Shown here piece by piece: positions 1 through 12,377 of a DNA stretch of 64,000 nucleotides. The stretch lies in NCBI GenBank assembly GCA_902805475.1, contig CADCSX010000001.1, positions 3,923,434 to 3,987,433 on the forward strand, written 5' to 3'. The first letter of the stretch is position 1, and each line of letters starts with the position of its first letter. The notes beneath the pieces were generated by a model, which saw only the letters and a list, made by a program, of their open reading frames with translations, did no database searches and had not been told where the DNA came from. Made by a program: the position numbers and the translations under genes. The stretch is from Entonaema liquescens. Taxonomy: Eukaryota > Ascomycota > Sordariomycetes > Xylariales > Xylariaceae.

Positions 1-958
1 GTCCTTCGCGCCGCTATGTTTCTCTCCGCGCCTACAACTAAGACGACGTGATGGCTCAACGCGACCAATTCTCCGGTCTCATCTATGATGACAACTTCAA
101 GGTCCATCCTCCCATTCTTAATACACTTCGCCCGCACCCGCGTGAACAGCCATTCGACACCCTCGGGTGGTAAAGCCTTCTTCACATCTAAGTTTAGAGC
201 TACGGTAGGATACCAGAACGCCGGTGGTCGATCACCTTCGTTCTCCCTGCGCCATAACCCATCGACAATGGAAGGGAAGTGATCTGACACGAAACCCAAA
301 CCCTCGTTTGTAAACTTCTCACCGGAATTGAGGCGTACCCACTGATCGACTAGACCCGGTACGACCTGACCATCCCGCGGAAGAAAGGTGCGCACGCGAT
401 TGGACACCTTGCGGAATTTCGCAAACGGCTTGTCCGTCTGCTCAACCCACCTGGCGTCCTTCCCGCCGGCAAGAAGCGCCGCGAAGTCACTCGGCGGCGA
501 CGGCGGAGATGGGTGTAACGACCAGCTGGTCTCGAGGGATAGTCCCGATTCGGTAGCTATATTCGAGTGCGTGAGATAACCTACCACCTCCTCGCGGCCT
601 TCCTGAGATAGTGTAATATGGACAGTTGACGTCTGGCGGCCGAGCTTAACGTCGCGCACTACTAAAGTAGCAAGGCCTTCTTGAGTCCGCCGTAGAAACT
701 CGATATGTAGAGATATCGCGTGCGGTTGATTCTGCGCCGCGAGAGTCGTGCGGAAATGAGCCGCAGCGACGCGGAGAAAGATGGACGTGACCACGCCACC
801 GTGAGGTACTGGGTTACACCGATTAGATTTCAATCGGTACCGTCCTAAACGTAGTTGTACTAACCCGAGCCTACGCACCATTCCGATTTGCAATCTGCCG
901 AATACGTATGCGAATCTAAGGCCTCGACAGCCGTGGCCTCTAAGAATGTCGGAGCCAT
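1..958 (-). CDS. Thioesterase-like superfamily protein, 3' end outside the window
   Basis: Two exons, complement(<1..808, 865..958). Exon 1 starts at the ATG at 958, and a 56-nt intron (809-864, donor GTTAGT, acceptor CCCAG) joins it in frame. The spliced N-terminus reads EWCVGSVPHGGVVTS, the hallmark of the fungal acyl-CoA thioesterase-like (TesB/4HBT_3-type hotdog) family. The next segment, FLRRTQEGLATLVVRDVKLG, also fits. Near the window edge ALSHHVVLVVGAERN matches the second hotdog domain. About 300 codons are visible with no stop, close to the usual family length, so only the extreme C-terminus should be missing. The likely role is hydrolysis of an acyl-CoA thioester; the substrate cannot be read. 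A shorter unspliced frame from 881 is open but lacks the WCxGS motif, so I prefer the spliced model. The gene is divergent from the GNAT gene. The family call is from recognition, not a search. Confidence 0.82.
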
Positions 959-1456
959 TTCGGATAGAGGGGTATCGAGTGGTGATTCATATCAGGGATC
1001 CAACAGAAAGAGTACGATCCATATAACTATCATGGCAAAGAAACAATACTCAAGTCGAAAGACGCGTTCCTGGATACCTATTGTAACCGAACAGAGCTTC
1101 AGTGGGTCTAGCATTCCAGGCCTCGGTAATTCCCCTAGATATTCAATCGCTACAGGGATAGTGCGACTGATGCGTTAATTTAATATATGCGTCTAATAGG
1201 TTCTTCGCACCTTTGTGGAAGGTATATCAACCTAGAAAGCATGGGCACTCCAAGCTTCCACTGCTATAAGAGAAGCCGTTACAATCTAGCGACAGCCTCA
1301 AGGCTAGCGATAGGCGTTTGCAAAGCTTCGTTACATAGAATCATTGTACGCTTATCGCCAAGGTATCTACATCAATGCAGGCCAAGCTAGGTGCATAGTA
1401 TCATTCATCATTTACATAACGTACCATTTAGCTCAGCTCTCCGCGGAATATACACA
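959..1456. other. Divergent intergenic region
   Basis: About 500 bp between the divergently transcribed thioesterase-like and GNAT genes, so it should carry both promoters. Small open frames here show no recognisable protein features. No repeat or RNA gene is seen. Confidence 0.5.
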
Positions 1457-2227
1457 ATGCCGCTATCCTTAACGGTTGCCGAGAGAGCGGATGCCCCCCG
1501 AATCGCCGAGATCCACATGATCACTTTCGGGTCCAACGCAATGCTCCTAGCTCAATTCCCCACCCCGGCCGTTCGGGATGCTCTGAAAAGCAGCATCGAA
1601 TCAAAAGCGCTTGCCGATATCGACGACCCGAAGACTACCGTCCTCGTCGTCCGCCATTCGGACTTGGAGTGTCGGGGCAGCAGCATATCAAACGAGAACG
1701 AGCGGACTAACGAGCATCAAAGTAAGGATCAAGTCATAGCGTTCGCTAAATGGGCACATCCCGTAGGGTTTAACGAAGACTACGTCGAACCTCCATGGAT
1801 TTGGCCGGAGGGAACTAACCTCGACGTGCTTAACGACTGGGCAAAGAAGACCGAGGCGGCACAGTTACGCACCTTGGGAAATATATCGTGTTATCGTAAG
1901 TTGTATTTGACCTATGCACCGTCTTTAATGAGGTAGAAGTTACGAGGTTACGGACTGAGCAACCCTTCAGGACTTACGTTCATGGGTACGGATCCCGCAT
2001 ACCAGAGGCGTGGTGCAGCATCGATGATGGTTCGATGGGGCATGGAGCGGTCAAAAAATGATCGCGCACCCGCGTATCTAGAGAGTACCCTCGAAGCAGC
2101 CTCGTTCTATAGGAAACTAGGCTTCATCGATGCGGAGAAGATCTCACTACAATATAGGATAGACGAGTCCGATACGTCCAGCACCTATGAGGAGATTAGC
2201 TTTGCACATAGGCCACCGAAATGGTAA
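1457..2227 (+). CDS. GNAT family N-acetyltransferase
   Basis: Two exons, 1457..1895 and 1971..2227, giving 231 residues. The 75-nt intron has donor GTAAGT, a CTGAG-type branch region and acceptor TTCAG. Splicing restores CYRLTFMGTDPAYQRRGAAS, which contains the acetyl-CoA pyrophosphate-binding motif (Q-R-R-G-A) of GNAT proteins near residue 157. SFYRKLGF near residue 195 is the typical motif B. The N-terminus (LTVAERADAPRIAEIH) is the usual first strand and helix of fungal GNATs. It should transfer an acetyl group from acetyl-CoA to an amine in the cytosol; the substrate is unknown. An in-frame upstream extension to 1391 exists, but homology-like sequence begins at MPLSLTVAERADA, so 1457 is chosen. 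It is tail-to-tail with the rhodopsin-domain gene. Confidence 0.88.
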
Positions 2228-2457
2228 GCCACTCCGTAGGGTGTAGCTCTTGTATCCAATATAATACTACTTGAAAACGTCTAACTATCAAAGTAGATTC
2301 TTTGGTTTTAAGTACCTAATGATCCCCCGGTTCTACAAAAATGGGATACAGACGTCGAAGGCATCTATTTGTTATCTAGTAACGACGTGCTACACGCCGG
2401 TAAGCAATCGCGCGCATCGTGTTATAGACAATCATAGAAGATTAATCCGAGCAGTTC

Positions 2458-3700
2458 TCACACTTGCCGAACCTCATTCTCTACCATGGCAAAATTGCGC
2501 AAGTCCTTCGCCGAGTCTCTGTCATTGCCGAAACCCGGCCACCTCCATTCCCTAGACACGCCCCTCGAGCCCGAACCTTTTCGAAAAGCAGTTGGGAGTG
2601 CGATCGCACGAGGGAGCGGACGAGACGATCTATCCTTCACGACAAGAACCCGCAAATTGGGGATCGTCTGTGCCACGATACTGACGCACGGCTCCGCCAA
2701 GTTGTACACGCATTGGATGCATCTTCCATCTGCGCTTATTAGCATCAGCTAGACGATTAAAGCGGCCAAGTTGCTCACAGAAGTAAGACCCCGATGCGAC
2801 CGGGTCCATCCCGGCCATATTCACGGCCCTCTTGATCGCTATCACGCCGGCGCTGTTCCAAAAGTATCAGCGAGACCTTCAACACCACACACAAAACACG
2901 GAATTCCAAGAAACGCACAGAGCACCAAAGCTCATGGCTAGCGCAACCCCTATCTTCTCCCTCCTCTCCATCTGAGTCTTCCACACAATCTTCCAGGGGA
3001 AGAAAGCAAGCGTAAAGTCCATGGCCGCCGAGTATACTAAACCGCTCATTTAGCCCTGCGATTGAGAAGCGTCAAGCTAGGATACGTACCCACGACGGAA
3101 AGAGGGACGGCTATCTTCGCAGTGGGACTCCAGCAAGGTCCGGGAATGTACAGATCATCATTGCCTTTAGCATTGCAAGGCTTATTCCAAGCCGTGACCA
3201 CGTATAAAAGATACGAGGCATTAATCGTCACGAGGGCATACCAGAGGAAATATCTCGCTCGACCGCCCTCCAGGCGCAACAGGGTTAGAGCGAACGATGA
3301 TTTGGACCAAGCCGACGCGAGCCCACAGAAGACGGAGCATACGTTAAAGTACGTCATGATCCTGCCGCTCCCCGCGATGGAAATTCCGGAGCTTGGCGAA
3401 GCGAAGGCGCTAATAAAACTACCGGCGACTGCTGCCATAACCTGCCGTGTAGTCTTTAGCATCCGTCCTCGAGGTGATTCACATGGCAGGAGCGTTCTCA
3501 CCCAAGCCCCAATAAGAACAAAGTCATCCCACCTAGAATATTTAATTAGAGACGGATCCACGCTCGGTCGCAGCGCTAGAAGCTTACCATAGCGGTCGCC
3601 GTCTAGAGAGCCGACAGTACAGCCTCAACACGAGGGCGAATAGAGATACTCCGACCATAAACCAGATACCGATATGAACTGACGTCTCTAGATCGGCCAT
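2458..3700 (-). CDS. Fungal rhodopsin-domain (PTH11-like) integral membrane protein
   Basis: Six exons on the minus strand: 3700..3588, 3532..3502, 3441..3090, 3036..2919, 2852..2779 and 2729..2458. Introns are 55, 60, 53, 66 and 49 nt, all GT-AG. The spliced length is exactly 960 nt (319 residues), in frame throughout. Recognisable family segments are LWWDDFVLIGAW (end of TM1 loop/TM2), FCGLASAWSKSSFALTLLRL (TM3), a Cys-to-CW pair (CN and PGPCWSP) before TM5, YSAAMDFTLAFFPW (TM5), EKIGVALAMSFGAL (TM6) and AEPCVSIVAQTIPNLRVLV (TM7). The C-terminus is short and cytoplasmic. Members are seven-helix plasma-membrane proteins of largely unknown ligand, some PTH11-like. I see no retinal-lysine motif and do not claim a light sensor. 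The gene is intact despite its subtelomeric setting. Confidence 0.85.
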
Positions 3701-4933
3701 GTCCAGCGATCAAGGACCGTGTCTGACGGGAACGAGGACGAGTATAAGCAGTCACAATTTAAATCGAACAGGGACCTTGGCCTCTTAGGTATGCGGAAGA
3801 CCGGGGATTGATAACCTGGTTATATCACCCCCATATTACACTCTCAACGTCAGCAGCCAGGTCACCGAAAAGGGAAGTGTTATGTGGTCGTACAACGGCA
3901 CAGCCGCTGGAACCTCCCGTCGATGCTAAGAGGCCCGATTGGGTGTTCAGGGTTACGTAGGGCGGCTTACGGGCGTTTCTGCCTACCCCATCGCATTACC
4001 AAGAACATTCCTTCGAGAATGCCCGGAGTATATGATGCTTCCCCAAATTTACGCCCGAACGACGTGAGATGATGTCCTACTTACCTAATCAGCGCAGCCT
4101 GTTTAACAGCGTTACACCGATGCAAGTTACGAATACGCCTCACAGCTAGCACGACCATCTTGATAGTCTCACCTACCGCGGCTTTTGCGCACACCCAACG
4201 ATATATCATCCTACAGATGTCGTCCAAGGAGATTAGCATAGCACCCTTATGGTCCCAACGACTTTAATATGAGTCGTTCAGGAAGTGCTCTCGAGAAATT
4301 TTTAGACGAGAGCATATATAGGTACCTACCTAGTCAGACTTCTTCATTACTAACTAGCGAAGTTACTTAGGAACCCTTGGGATCGACAGGAATAGTCAAA
4401 GATGAAAAGAAAGAGCAATGACGGAGTGGGAGGATATAACAGGTTCAATAATCACATCAAATTCGATGCGTTCGATATCTATCACCATAAATACATTGCG
4501 CTTGGTGAATACCAATACCTAGGCGCCTGCTGCGTCTGGAAGTGACTTGTAGTTAGGAAATCTCCATGTCTAAACTGTTTTAGAACTTGTGAACGACCAA
4601 TACCAAGAAACGACCTTCCTATAGCTAGCAGTCTAATGTATATCCGCATATGGCGTCTACCATGTGCTGAATCGGAGGCGAAACCTGACCCATAGGTTAC
4701 AGAAGCTCAAGCTCACTACACATTCTCCTATTCACCTCGCTATAGTAGAGGTCCTTAGGGAAAGGTCGAGGTTCAACGCCTTTTGATAACCATACCTACG
4801 GTAAAGCAATTGCTATTTAAACAGTTCCCCAGAACTCGCCTTTTCCAATCCAAAACCACACCAAAACCCCCGTTGGCTATCCAATCACGCTATAGACAGT
4901 TACGGTACAGGCAGCTACGATATCAACCACAAC
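3701..4933. other. Intergenic region, no gene seen
   Basis: About 1.2 kb between the rhodopsin-domain gene and the first DUF3632-like gene. Only short open frames without recognisable features occur, and no repeat family of the window is present. It probably holds both upstream regions. Confidence 0.45.
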
Positions 4934-5891
4934 ATGGACGGCTACGCTATGGTTCAAGCCCCGCTCGAGCTATATTCCCGTCATCAGTCACCATTGGCCC
5001 TGGGCGTGTGTACTGCCCTTAAAAACTGCATCCAGCTAAACCAAACTTCACCAGCGGATGCCGTGCTCCAGCTGGATCGCCTAAAGCCAATAACAGCGTC
5101 ACGTCAAAGAGGTGTTGCCGAAATACGAGCAGATTTTCTCCGAAGGTTTTGGGACGCTTTTATCGATATCGCCTACCAAGTCCCAGCTGATCATTATACA
5201 GGCCAGGAGACTCTTGCGGAGATAGTTTCACGGCTGAGGGATACCAGATGGCCCGGTGAGGTACGCGCCAAGTTGTGAATTCTTGTCCGTAGGTGCTCGA
5301 ATACTGATATACAGCTCGTCGCAGAACGATTCTTGGGCTGAACTACCCGGATTCGAATTCAACTTTCGATTCTTATGGAAAGGTAAGTTTAGGTACCGAT
5401 GCCGATACTCGCAAAGACCGGATACTAAATTCACTCCTCCAGTACCGCGATGGAACTCGGCCTCAGCCCACTCTCTCGAGCGTTGGGTGAGTCGGAATGC
5501 GTTCGCCGCTATCCTCTATAGGGACAACATCCTCGATCTGCTCGACAAGGCGATTTATGCTATTCGCATCACATTTGAACGTCCGAAGGAGCTGGGAGCA
5601 GCTGTCTACTCATGCCGGATAAAAGCTGCTGCGCATTGGATGATCCATGCCGCCCCTAAGCTCCTTACTTTAACCCAGATCCCAAGGGGTAACGTCCCCG
5701 CGGAGTGTTTCCCTTCGCCAGGGTATATCCATCTCGAACCGCCTTACGTTGGCGTGACCGCCCTTACTCCTGCTCGATGGGAATTTTGGAAAACCTTATT
5801 TCGTGAGTATCAAGGAGACGCAAACAGCCTTGCTTCATATGCGGCCGATTGTATGAATTACGCAGAGAGCGTCCAGCGGGGGTTTCGGTAA
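4934..5891 (+). CDS. DUF3632-like protein, paralogue 1
   Basis: Three exons, 4934..5260, 5325..5382 and 5443..5891 (277 residues). Introns of 64 and 60 nt end in GCAG and CCAG. The exon phases (0, then 1) are identical to those of the two downstream paralogues. The protein has an N-terminal helical part with FLRRFWDAFIDIA, a middle block around LPGFEFNFRFLWK, and a C-terminal block RWVSRNAFAAILY followed by CRIKAAAHWMIHA. The RW-NAF and CR-AA-WM blocks match the fungal DUF3632 family as I remember it; its function is unknown. No signal peptide or membrane span is visible, so it is probably cytosolic or nuclear. This copy has RWVSRNAF where the other two have W-x-NLNAFAS, so it is the most diverged of the three. 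Confidence 0.75.
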
Positions 5892-7211
5892 TCGAGGGAG
5901 GGTAAAGACTCCTAAAATCTACGATTAGGCCCTGGTATAATGGAACGGCATCTTTTCGTGGGTCATGCCTCGGTGTAGCGGCTTGCCCTAATCATCTAAT
6001 CCGGGGCTTTCAAGGTCGAGACAGGAAGTCTAGCGGCGTGGTCATAATATATTATTAATTTCGCATATATACTTGTCCTTTAATTATGTGACTTGCACCT
6101 ATCAATACTGAGTTACTTTGAGTAATGTTGCAATATCTCGTACGGTATGAGAGCTGGGATTAGCTGGAAAGCCCCTGGATCATATAGGAACCCAAAGGCT
6201 CTAGAATCTATTCGGTAGACATGATGTTTCTGATTGTAATATACCATACATCATAAGAAGAGTGACCAAATAGCTTTGCTGTATTTATGGGAGCAGCATC
6301 TCCGCGTATACCTACTCGTATAATCATCGGACCCTTTCCAAGTCAAAGAAGCCTTGGGCAGCGTCCTTCACCAAGATATTGCCTTCCCCTTTTTCGATCT
6401 GCAAAATAGCGTTGAGTCTTTTTTATAGTTGACTGGTTGGGCGAGTATCCATAAGGGTTCGTTTTTGCCTTCACAAGGCAATTAAAATACTACGGGCTAA
6501 AAGAAGGGGAAAGATATCAACTAACGCTCTCTTAGAAATTGAGAGAGGGTATAAGTTCTAAGCTATGTCTAAGGTCCGCTCCCATTCCAATACCGCCTCC
6601 AATACCAAGGATGGACATTTATCAGTAAATAGTACCGCCGTTTGAACTTCGAGAACTAACGAGAGCTTGGTTTGCAGTCTCAAGTCACGTATCTACAAAA
6701 TCCTCAGCGCAAGTACAAGCCCGAGGCATTTCGAGGGTCGATCTTTATTGCTGACTCCGGGACCCTTCCTCATCGGTGGAATATTTGCTAGAATCATCAT
6801 GACTTGGAGGACGAAGCTTTCGCATTCAATATTCAGGGAGTACCAACCTTGATTGTCGTTACTCTCGTATTGTTTGCATTAAGCCCTCCATGCCTCTGGA
6901 AGTCTTTAGTGAATATCAAGCCCACAGCTAGCAATACACCATATCACTGATTTGACGAGGTTAAATTCGACCGAGCTACCATGGTAGAACAACTCAAACG
7001 AATCAGACCCCCAAATACAGAACGTTTCGATGGGTTATGATAAATCGTAACAGAATGGCCAGTGACCTACAAGCAAGAACCACATTGGATTCCGTCTACG
7101 GGAGCCATGATGTCCCCAAACAATAATATATAATTCAATACTCTTGTAGTAATAATACTCTATCTATCAACATTGGCTATCTTTGGAACACTATCTCTAT
7201 CATCCCAAGCC
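5892..7211. other. Intergenic region between tandem paralogues
   Basis: About 1.3 kb with a moderately AT-rich start and no convincing coding potential. It presumably carries the promoter of paralogue 2. Nothing repeated was recognised. Confidence 0.4.
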
Positions 7212-8163
7212 ATGGATCCCGAAACCTTGGGTCCCCAACCTGTTGGATTCTTGCCTATGTTCGTGCTCTACGACAGCGACCCTTCAGAGATGGATTATGC
7301 CATCTGCGACGCTCTCAACACGCATATCGGGCTGCGGCAGGGGGCAACGCAACAGGCGTCGGCTTATCTAGACAGCCTTAGGCCACGGGAAAGGCATCTA
7401 CAGAGTAACGAAAGAGCGAGATTGATCTCGTCCTTTCTTCGTAGATTCTGGAGAACCTTCCTCAAGCTCGCCAGCCAAGTCCCGGGCGAAAACGAAGCCC
7501 AAAGCAATCTCGTGATATTGCTTAACAACTTGATGAGCTACACCCGACCCCTCGAGGTATGTATTCATAATTTCTTATCAAGAATGGCATCACAACTGAC
7601 TTATCAGCAGCCTCAATTAAAATGGTGGGATAACCTACCGGGTCTCCAGAAAGCCGTCGAAGACCGCTGGCGTGGTAAGTAACCTTATTGTCGCATTTGA
7701 TGAGCAACATGCCTCACCTAGAATTCTGCTGACCAAGGAAATAGAGCCTACGAGACGAGAAGATGATCCTCAAGCATACAGCAGATGGATTAATCTAAAC
7801 GCGTTCGCGTCTAGATTATACGGCACAGATCACCTTCATTGCTATCCTTTGGCCGTTAAAGCTCTGCGTCGTGCGCTCGAGGATCGCGAATCTTCAAACA
7901 GCGCCCTAAGGGGGTGCCGCATTATGACTGCCGCCCAGTGGATGTTTTATTCCCCCGACAAGTTGCTCTCCTTGATGTCTTGCCGGCCTGGAGAGGAAGA
8001 TCGGAATGAACTTGCGAGCCCGCAATTCGCAGGGGAAGAAGTCTTTTCCTACGACCGATGGAACCATTGGAAACTCCAGTTTCGCCGTTACGGTTCAGTA
8101 GTGGGGGATGCTACTACCGCGGCGTACTGCATGGACCAAATGGACGGGACTGGACAAGTGTAA
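7212..8163 (+). CDS. DUF3632-like protein, paralogue 2
   Basis: Three exons, 7212..7556, 7611..7674 and 7745..8163 (275 residues); introns of 54 and 70 nt. The in-frame ATG at 7173 would add 13 residues, but paralogues 1 and 3 align from the MDPETLG start, so 7212 is chosen. Conserved blocks are FLRRFWRTFLKLASQVPG near residue 75, WWDNLPGLQKAVEDRWR at the second exon, WINLNAFASRLYG at the start of exon 3, CRIMTAAQWMFYS, and YDRWNHWKLQFRRYG near the C-terminus. These are shared with both flanking copies, so the three arose by local duplication. The family (DUF3632-like) is inferred from memory of the pattern, and the molecular function is unknown. Confidence 0.77.
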
Positions 8164-9390
8164 GAAGTAGATGCTTTGGCTTATCCACGTCGACGTCCCG
8201 CGCAGCCTACGTATCAGGCATAGCAAACTAGACTCGGAAAGAATGGGATTAGCTTTATATCTTGCCAGTATCTATAAACGAGTTACCTAGAAGCCGGTAA
8301 GGATATTCTAGGGGAGCATTATTAATACTAAAACATTTTCAGATGTTGATATGACTATCTTAAACAGATTCTTAGTGTATGCTATACGTAGAAGGAATTT
8401 TAGATGTAGCAGTGAAGCTGCTATATAGTGCTGACTATAAGCTGTATACTGACTGAGTCTGTCAACTGTATGAGAGGGGGCCCTTATATACAGCTTTCGC
8501 CAAGATATCATCTGCTGTACCCGAAAGCTATCCCTTAACCACTCGTTTCAGCATATAGCCATGCTGTAATTGGTATCTATTGACACTTGCATTTCTATCG
8601 TAACCCTAGGGGTCTGTCTCGATTCTAGATTAGCTGTCATGTCCACTGAAACTACGGTCGAAAGTCCATGATGTGCGCCATACGTAAAGTGAATGCCATG
8701 AACATTTCGCTGCTACATCGCAGCTGTATAGTAGTAAAGATTTATTAACACTTGCCCTTTTATCCTCTTGCCAGAGGCCACGCTCCCTTTGTATACTATA
8801 GGAGTTTAGTCGTAGCCTATTAAGACATTAGACGAGCTTCTACCATTATTTTGGGGCTCTATGGCAGATACTGAAATGCAGGCTGCTTAGTAGAGTGCAA
8901 ATATAGGGTTGTATTCGGTATAGTAGAGCCTCTTGCCTGTGTCTTTCCTAGTGTGCGAGTCGTTAAAAATAAGAAAAGACCCAACCTCGATAAACATTAG
9001 GCCCCAATCCAAGAGTTATCGCACTTTGTCATGTCACTCCTATATTGAAACGAGGCTTGGGTAAGATCTCTTTAGTTAATGAGAAGTTTACAGCACCCGA
9101 TCCTACTTGACGAAGTCAATACCTAAAACCAAGTGATTCTAATGGAAGTGAATTCCGTGTTACCTAATGATACTGCGAGACAGACCGGGTTGGCGTAGAG
9201 ACTAAGTTATCATATAGCAGAACTGTGACAAGATGATTCGTAACAAAACTCAGTCACCTCGTGTCGTCTCTATGGCGGTACCAGCTCTTTTCGAGTTGGT
9301 ATATAATGCATATGTCTCTGGGTTCGAAGTTTCACTCCGTCTCTTACCACTTGCCATCTTCGCAATATCCTCTCTATCTGGTCAAGCACC
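8164..9390. other. Intergenic region between tandem paralogues
   Basis: About 1.2 kb without a supported gene. Short open frames on both strands lack recognisable features. It precedes paralogue 3 and should include its promoter. Confidence 0.4.
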
Positions 9391-10365
9391 ATGGCTTTCG
9401 CATCCAACAATCCTGTCTATCTTCCTAGGACCCGCCTGTACGGCGACAACCATTCCCGGGTCGACTGGAACATCTGCAGTACTCTCAACACGTACCTCGA
9501 GTCTAGTCGTAATTCGCCAATTGCTTTTGCCGAATCTCTCAATGCCTTGAGGCCATCGTTAAGACAACTTCTCCCAGGGGAAAGCCGCGAGTCGAACGCG
9601 ACATTCGATAGCGGATTCTGGCAAACTTTCGTCTCATTGGCTAAACAAGTTTCGAACGACAATGGAGAACTAGGACGTCTCGTAACTTTGATTAACGAAT
9701 TAAGGTATCTACCGCCAAGCGGCGAGGTATGTGGCTATAAAGACCTCATAGGATCTCTCGATCTTTCACTAATCTTTTCGTGAACAGTCCCAGACGAATC
9801 CCTGGTATTACCTACAGGGACTTCGAGAGGCCGTTTATCGTTCATGGAATGGTAAGCAGCCTCCACAACGTGTTTCGTTTATCCCCACGGTTCCAATACT
9901 AACCGAATGACAGAACCTCCAAGCCACGAGGACATCGAAACGCCGTACACGGAATGGGTTAATCTAAACGCATTCGCCTCTATACTTTATAATACAGAGA
10001 TCCTTGAATGCTGGGGCCTAGGGATTACGGCTTTACGCCGCGCGTTGGAGAGTAGCCACCGTTCGACCCCACCGCTCGAGGCTTGTCGCCTCAGAGCTGC
10101 CGCACAGTGGATGTACTACTCGTCAGAAAAGCTATTTAATGTAATGTGCAGCGAGAGTAGCGGCGAAGGCCAAGAGCTGTATCGGAGCAGTCGATTTACA
10201 GGTGCTATGGTCTTCTCCTTGGACCGTTGGATATTTTGGAAGCGGCATTTCGGCTATCGGTCCGAGGAATACAGTGGTGCTGAAATCGTGGTTAATGTTA
10301 TGAACCGGGTGGATGGCAACATGCCTACTAGGAGACCAAGGGAAAGGAGGAGAGGGAGACATTAG
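9391..10365 (+). CDS. DUF3632-like protein, paralogue 3
   Basis: Three exons, 9391..9726, 9788..9851 and 9914..10365 (283 residues); introns of 61 and 62 nt. Exon 2 is 64 nt as in paralogue 2, and the intron phases are the same. Shared blocks are FWQTFVSLAKQVS, WYYLQGLREAVYRSW, WVNLNAFASILYN, CRLRAAAQWMYYS and LDRWIFWKRHFGY. It has a longer, basic C-terminal tail (TRRPRERRRGRH) than its siblings. All splice sites are canonical and no frame break is present, so all three copies look functional. As with the other copies, the biochemical role is unknown and the family name is an inference. Confidence 0.77.
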
Positions 10366-12377
10366 GATCTCAAGAGGCAGAGATTTGGGTACCATAGATG
10401 GTGAAGCTTTAGGAGACTGCACTTGGGCTTTACATATCTCTATGAGTTCGTACTATTAACATGCTTATTCACCACGATCACGTTTCTTTGATTGTGCCCT
10501 TATAACCTTAGTGAGTAGACCGGAAAGTACAACATAGTGGCCTTGTGAAATATCTGGAGCAGGTAGGTAGGCGACAGAGACGATTAGTGTACGCCTGGGG
10601 AGCGTATCTCTTGACCTTTTCTAAGTTTTGATATATGCGCAATATTCTTAGACGAGTAGCTACGGTAATATCTAGGGAGAAGTAGTTCGTCCGATTTATG
10701 TTCCTGTCTACACAGGTGATACAGGTGCTGTTACACTCGTCTAAGGGGCCACAGAAGTGACCTTAAACGAAGTCAAAGCATGCTGTCCAGAAACAGAAGA
10801 CCCTTCCCCTATTTATACGCTTGACAAGAGCATGGAACCATCCCTTAGCACTTGAGACAGCTAGAATCAGTATTGCAGAGCTAGAATGTACGGTACTAGA
10901 CATCTCAACAAGAATGTGTATAGGGTAGGCTTCCCTAACGCTGATAGAGGAGATTGTGATACTCATACGGTTAAGATGCCACATCACCAGGAATCAGGTA
11001 TCCGGAACGTTAATAGATAGAGCTTGCTTTATACGATACGGCTGCGTCGCTGGCGAAGAATAGGCTTTCATAGCTACCCAGGCATGAGATCGACATAGAG
11101 TTTTCACACCGAGCATTCCAGTGGCTCGGGCCTTAACAGATGAGGAACTTTGATTATCATTGGATTCTCTAGCTGGGCTTCCCAGTAACTGCAAGATACC
11201 TCAACCGTATTCCAATGGGATCCCACCGAGATACTTGACTAGATATGACGTACGAAGAGGCACATGATCCCCTCATTACTGCAGATTGAATTCTACCCAT
11301 TATTCCCTGATTTCCGATTAAAGCTTGTGGGTTAATGGTGTAGACCAAACTTGGATCTGTCATCACGGAGAAGGAGAAACGGAAACTACCTAGAGAAACC
11401 AACTCCTTGGCAGCGCTGGAGGGATGTCCTGGCGTCTTCCCAAAGCTAGGTACCTCGAATCTAGCCACTACGAATTCTTTACTATTCTCACAATCGTGCT
11501 CGAATCATAGGATTCAAAAACATAACCTCTTCTACAACGGCCACCTGAGATACAAGGTTGGCACTTGTCTACCTGCACTCAGCCCGAGTTAGAATTTGAT
11601 GTAAGTACGAGAGGCTATACGCACAATATGGAAGCCGTGCGTTTTGAATGCTGCAGCACTACAAGGAAGTGTCTCCAAATCATGACGCCGTTGCTCATCA
11701 AATCCCCGCGACGGATGAGTCGAAAGTCGTCTAGTTAAACTTGGTCGGAATTCACCTTGTAGATAGGGGCCAATCGCGGATTATTCTGACATATCGCAGA
11801 GTCTCCTCGGAGTGGCATTGTATGTTTTCCTTAACCCTGGCTTACTACAGCTTCTAGCCTGCAAAGCACGTCACGTCGCCCCATCATTGGCCCGAGATCT
11901 GTAGGGTTCCCCTCATAATCACTCCTACGAAAGTCGACCTGATGAGAAATTTAGCCTAACTGGGCAAATTACTTGGTGGCTAATATAGGCTTCTCTTCGC
12001 GAGCCGAAATAGTGCGTATTATTCATCCAAGGCTTGCAGTACATGCTCTTACGCATATCGACCGGGTTCTACGGCGAAATTAGCAGGTGAACACCTTCCT
12101 TATTCCCAGTATAAGCGGACACCCGGCGGACTATTTAATTCGCGATAGAATCCGTGAGTGCCGATGTAACATACCAGGTAGTCATAAAAGCCTCCGTCGG
12201 CGGTGAACAAACACGTTCAACCTCCCCCGACGAGGCGATCACGTTCATATTTATAGGACATACATCTAAGAATCCTTATCGGTGCTCTGATCGATGATTG
12301 TGATCTCTATCGGCCTTTACTACACTTAGCTACTGCTGTTGGCGTATCCGCCAAGCTAAACAGCTAAACGATAGACA
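10366..12377. other. Two-kilobase gap, possible decayed coding remnants
   Basis: No intact gene. Between about 10.8 and 11.6 kb several 60-100-codon open frames overlap on both strands. The plus strand between 10.94 and 11.2 kb reads as protein-like segments broken by stops. This could be an old pseudogene, but I cannot name a family, and random open frames would also explain it. Confidence 0.3.

Noticed and set aside
1..881. Unspliced start at 881 for the thioesterase-like gene
   Set aside because: It would replace the conserved EWCVGS start with unrelated sequence translated from an intron that has good splice signals.
3046..3592. Plus-strand 176-codon frame opposite the rhodopsin-domain gene
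   Set aside because: The minus strand gives a fully spliced, motif-complete membrane protein; the plus frame is its shadow.
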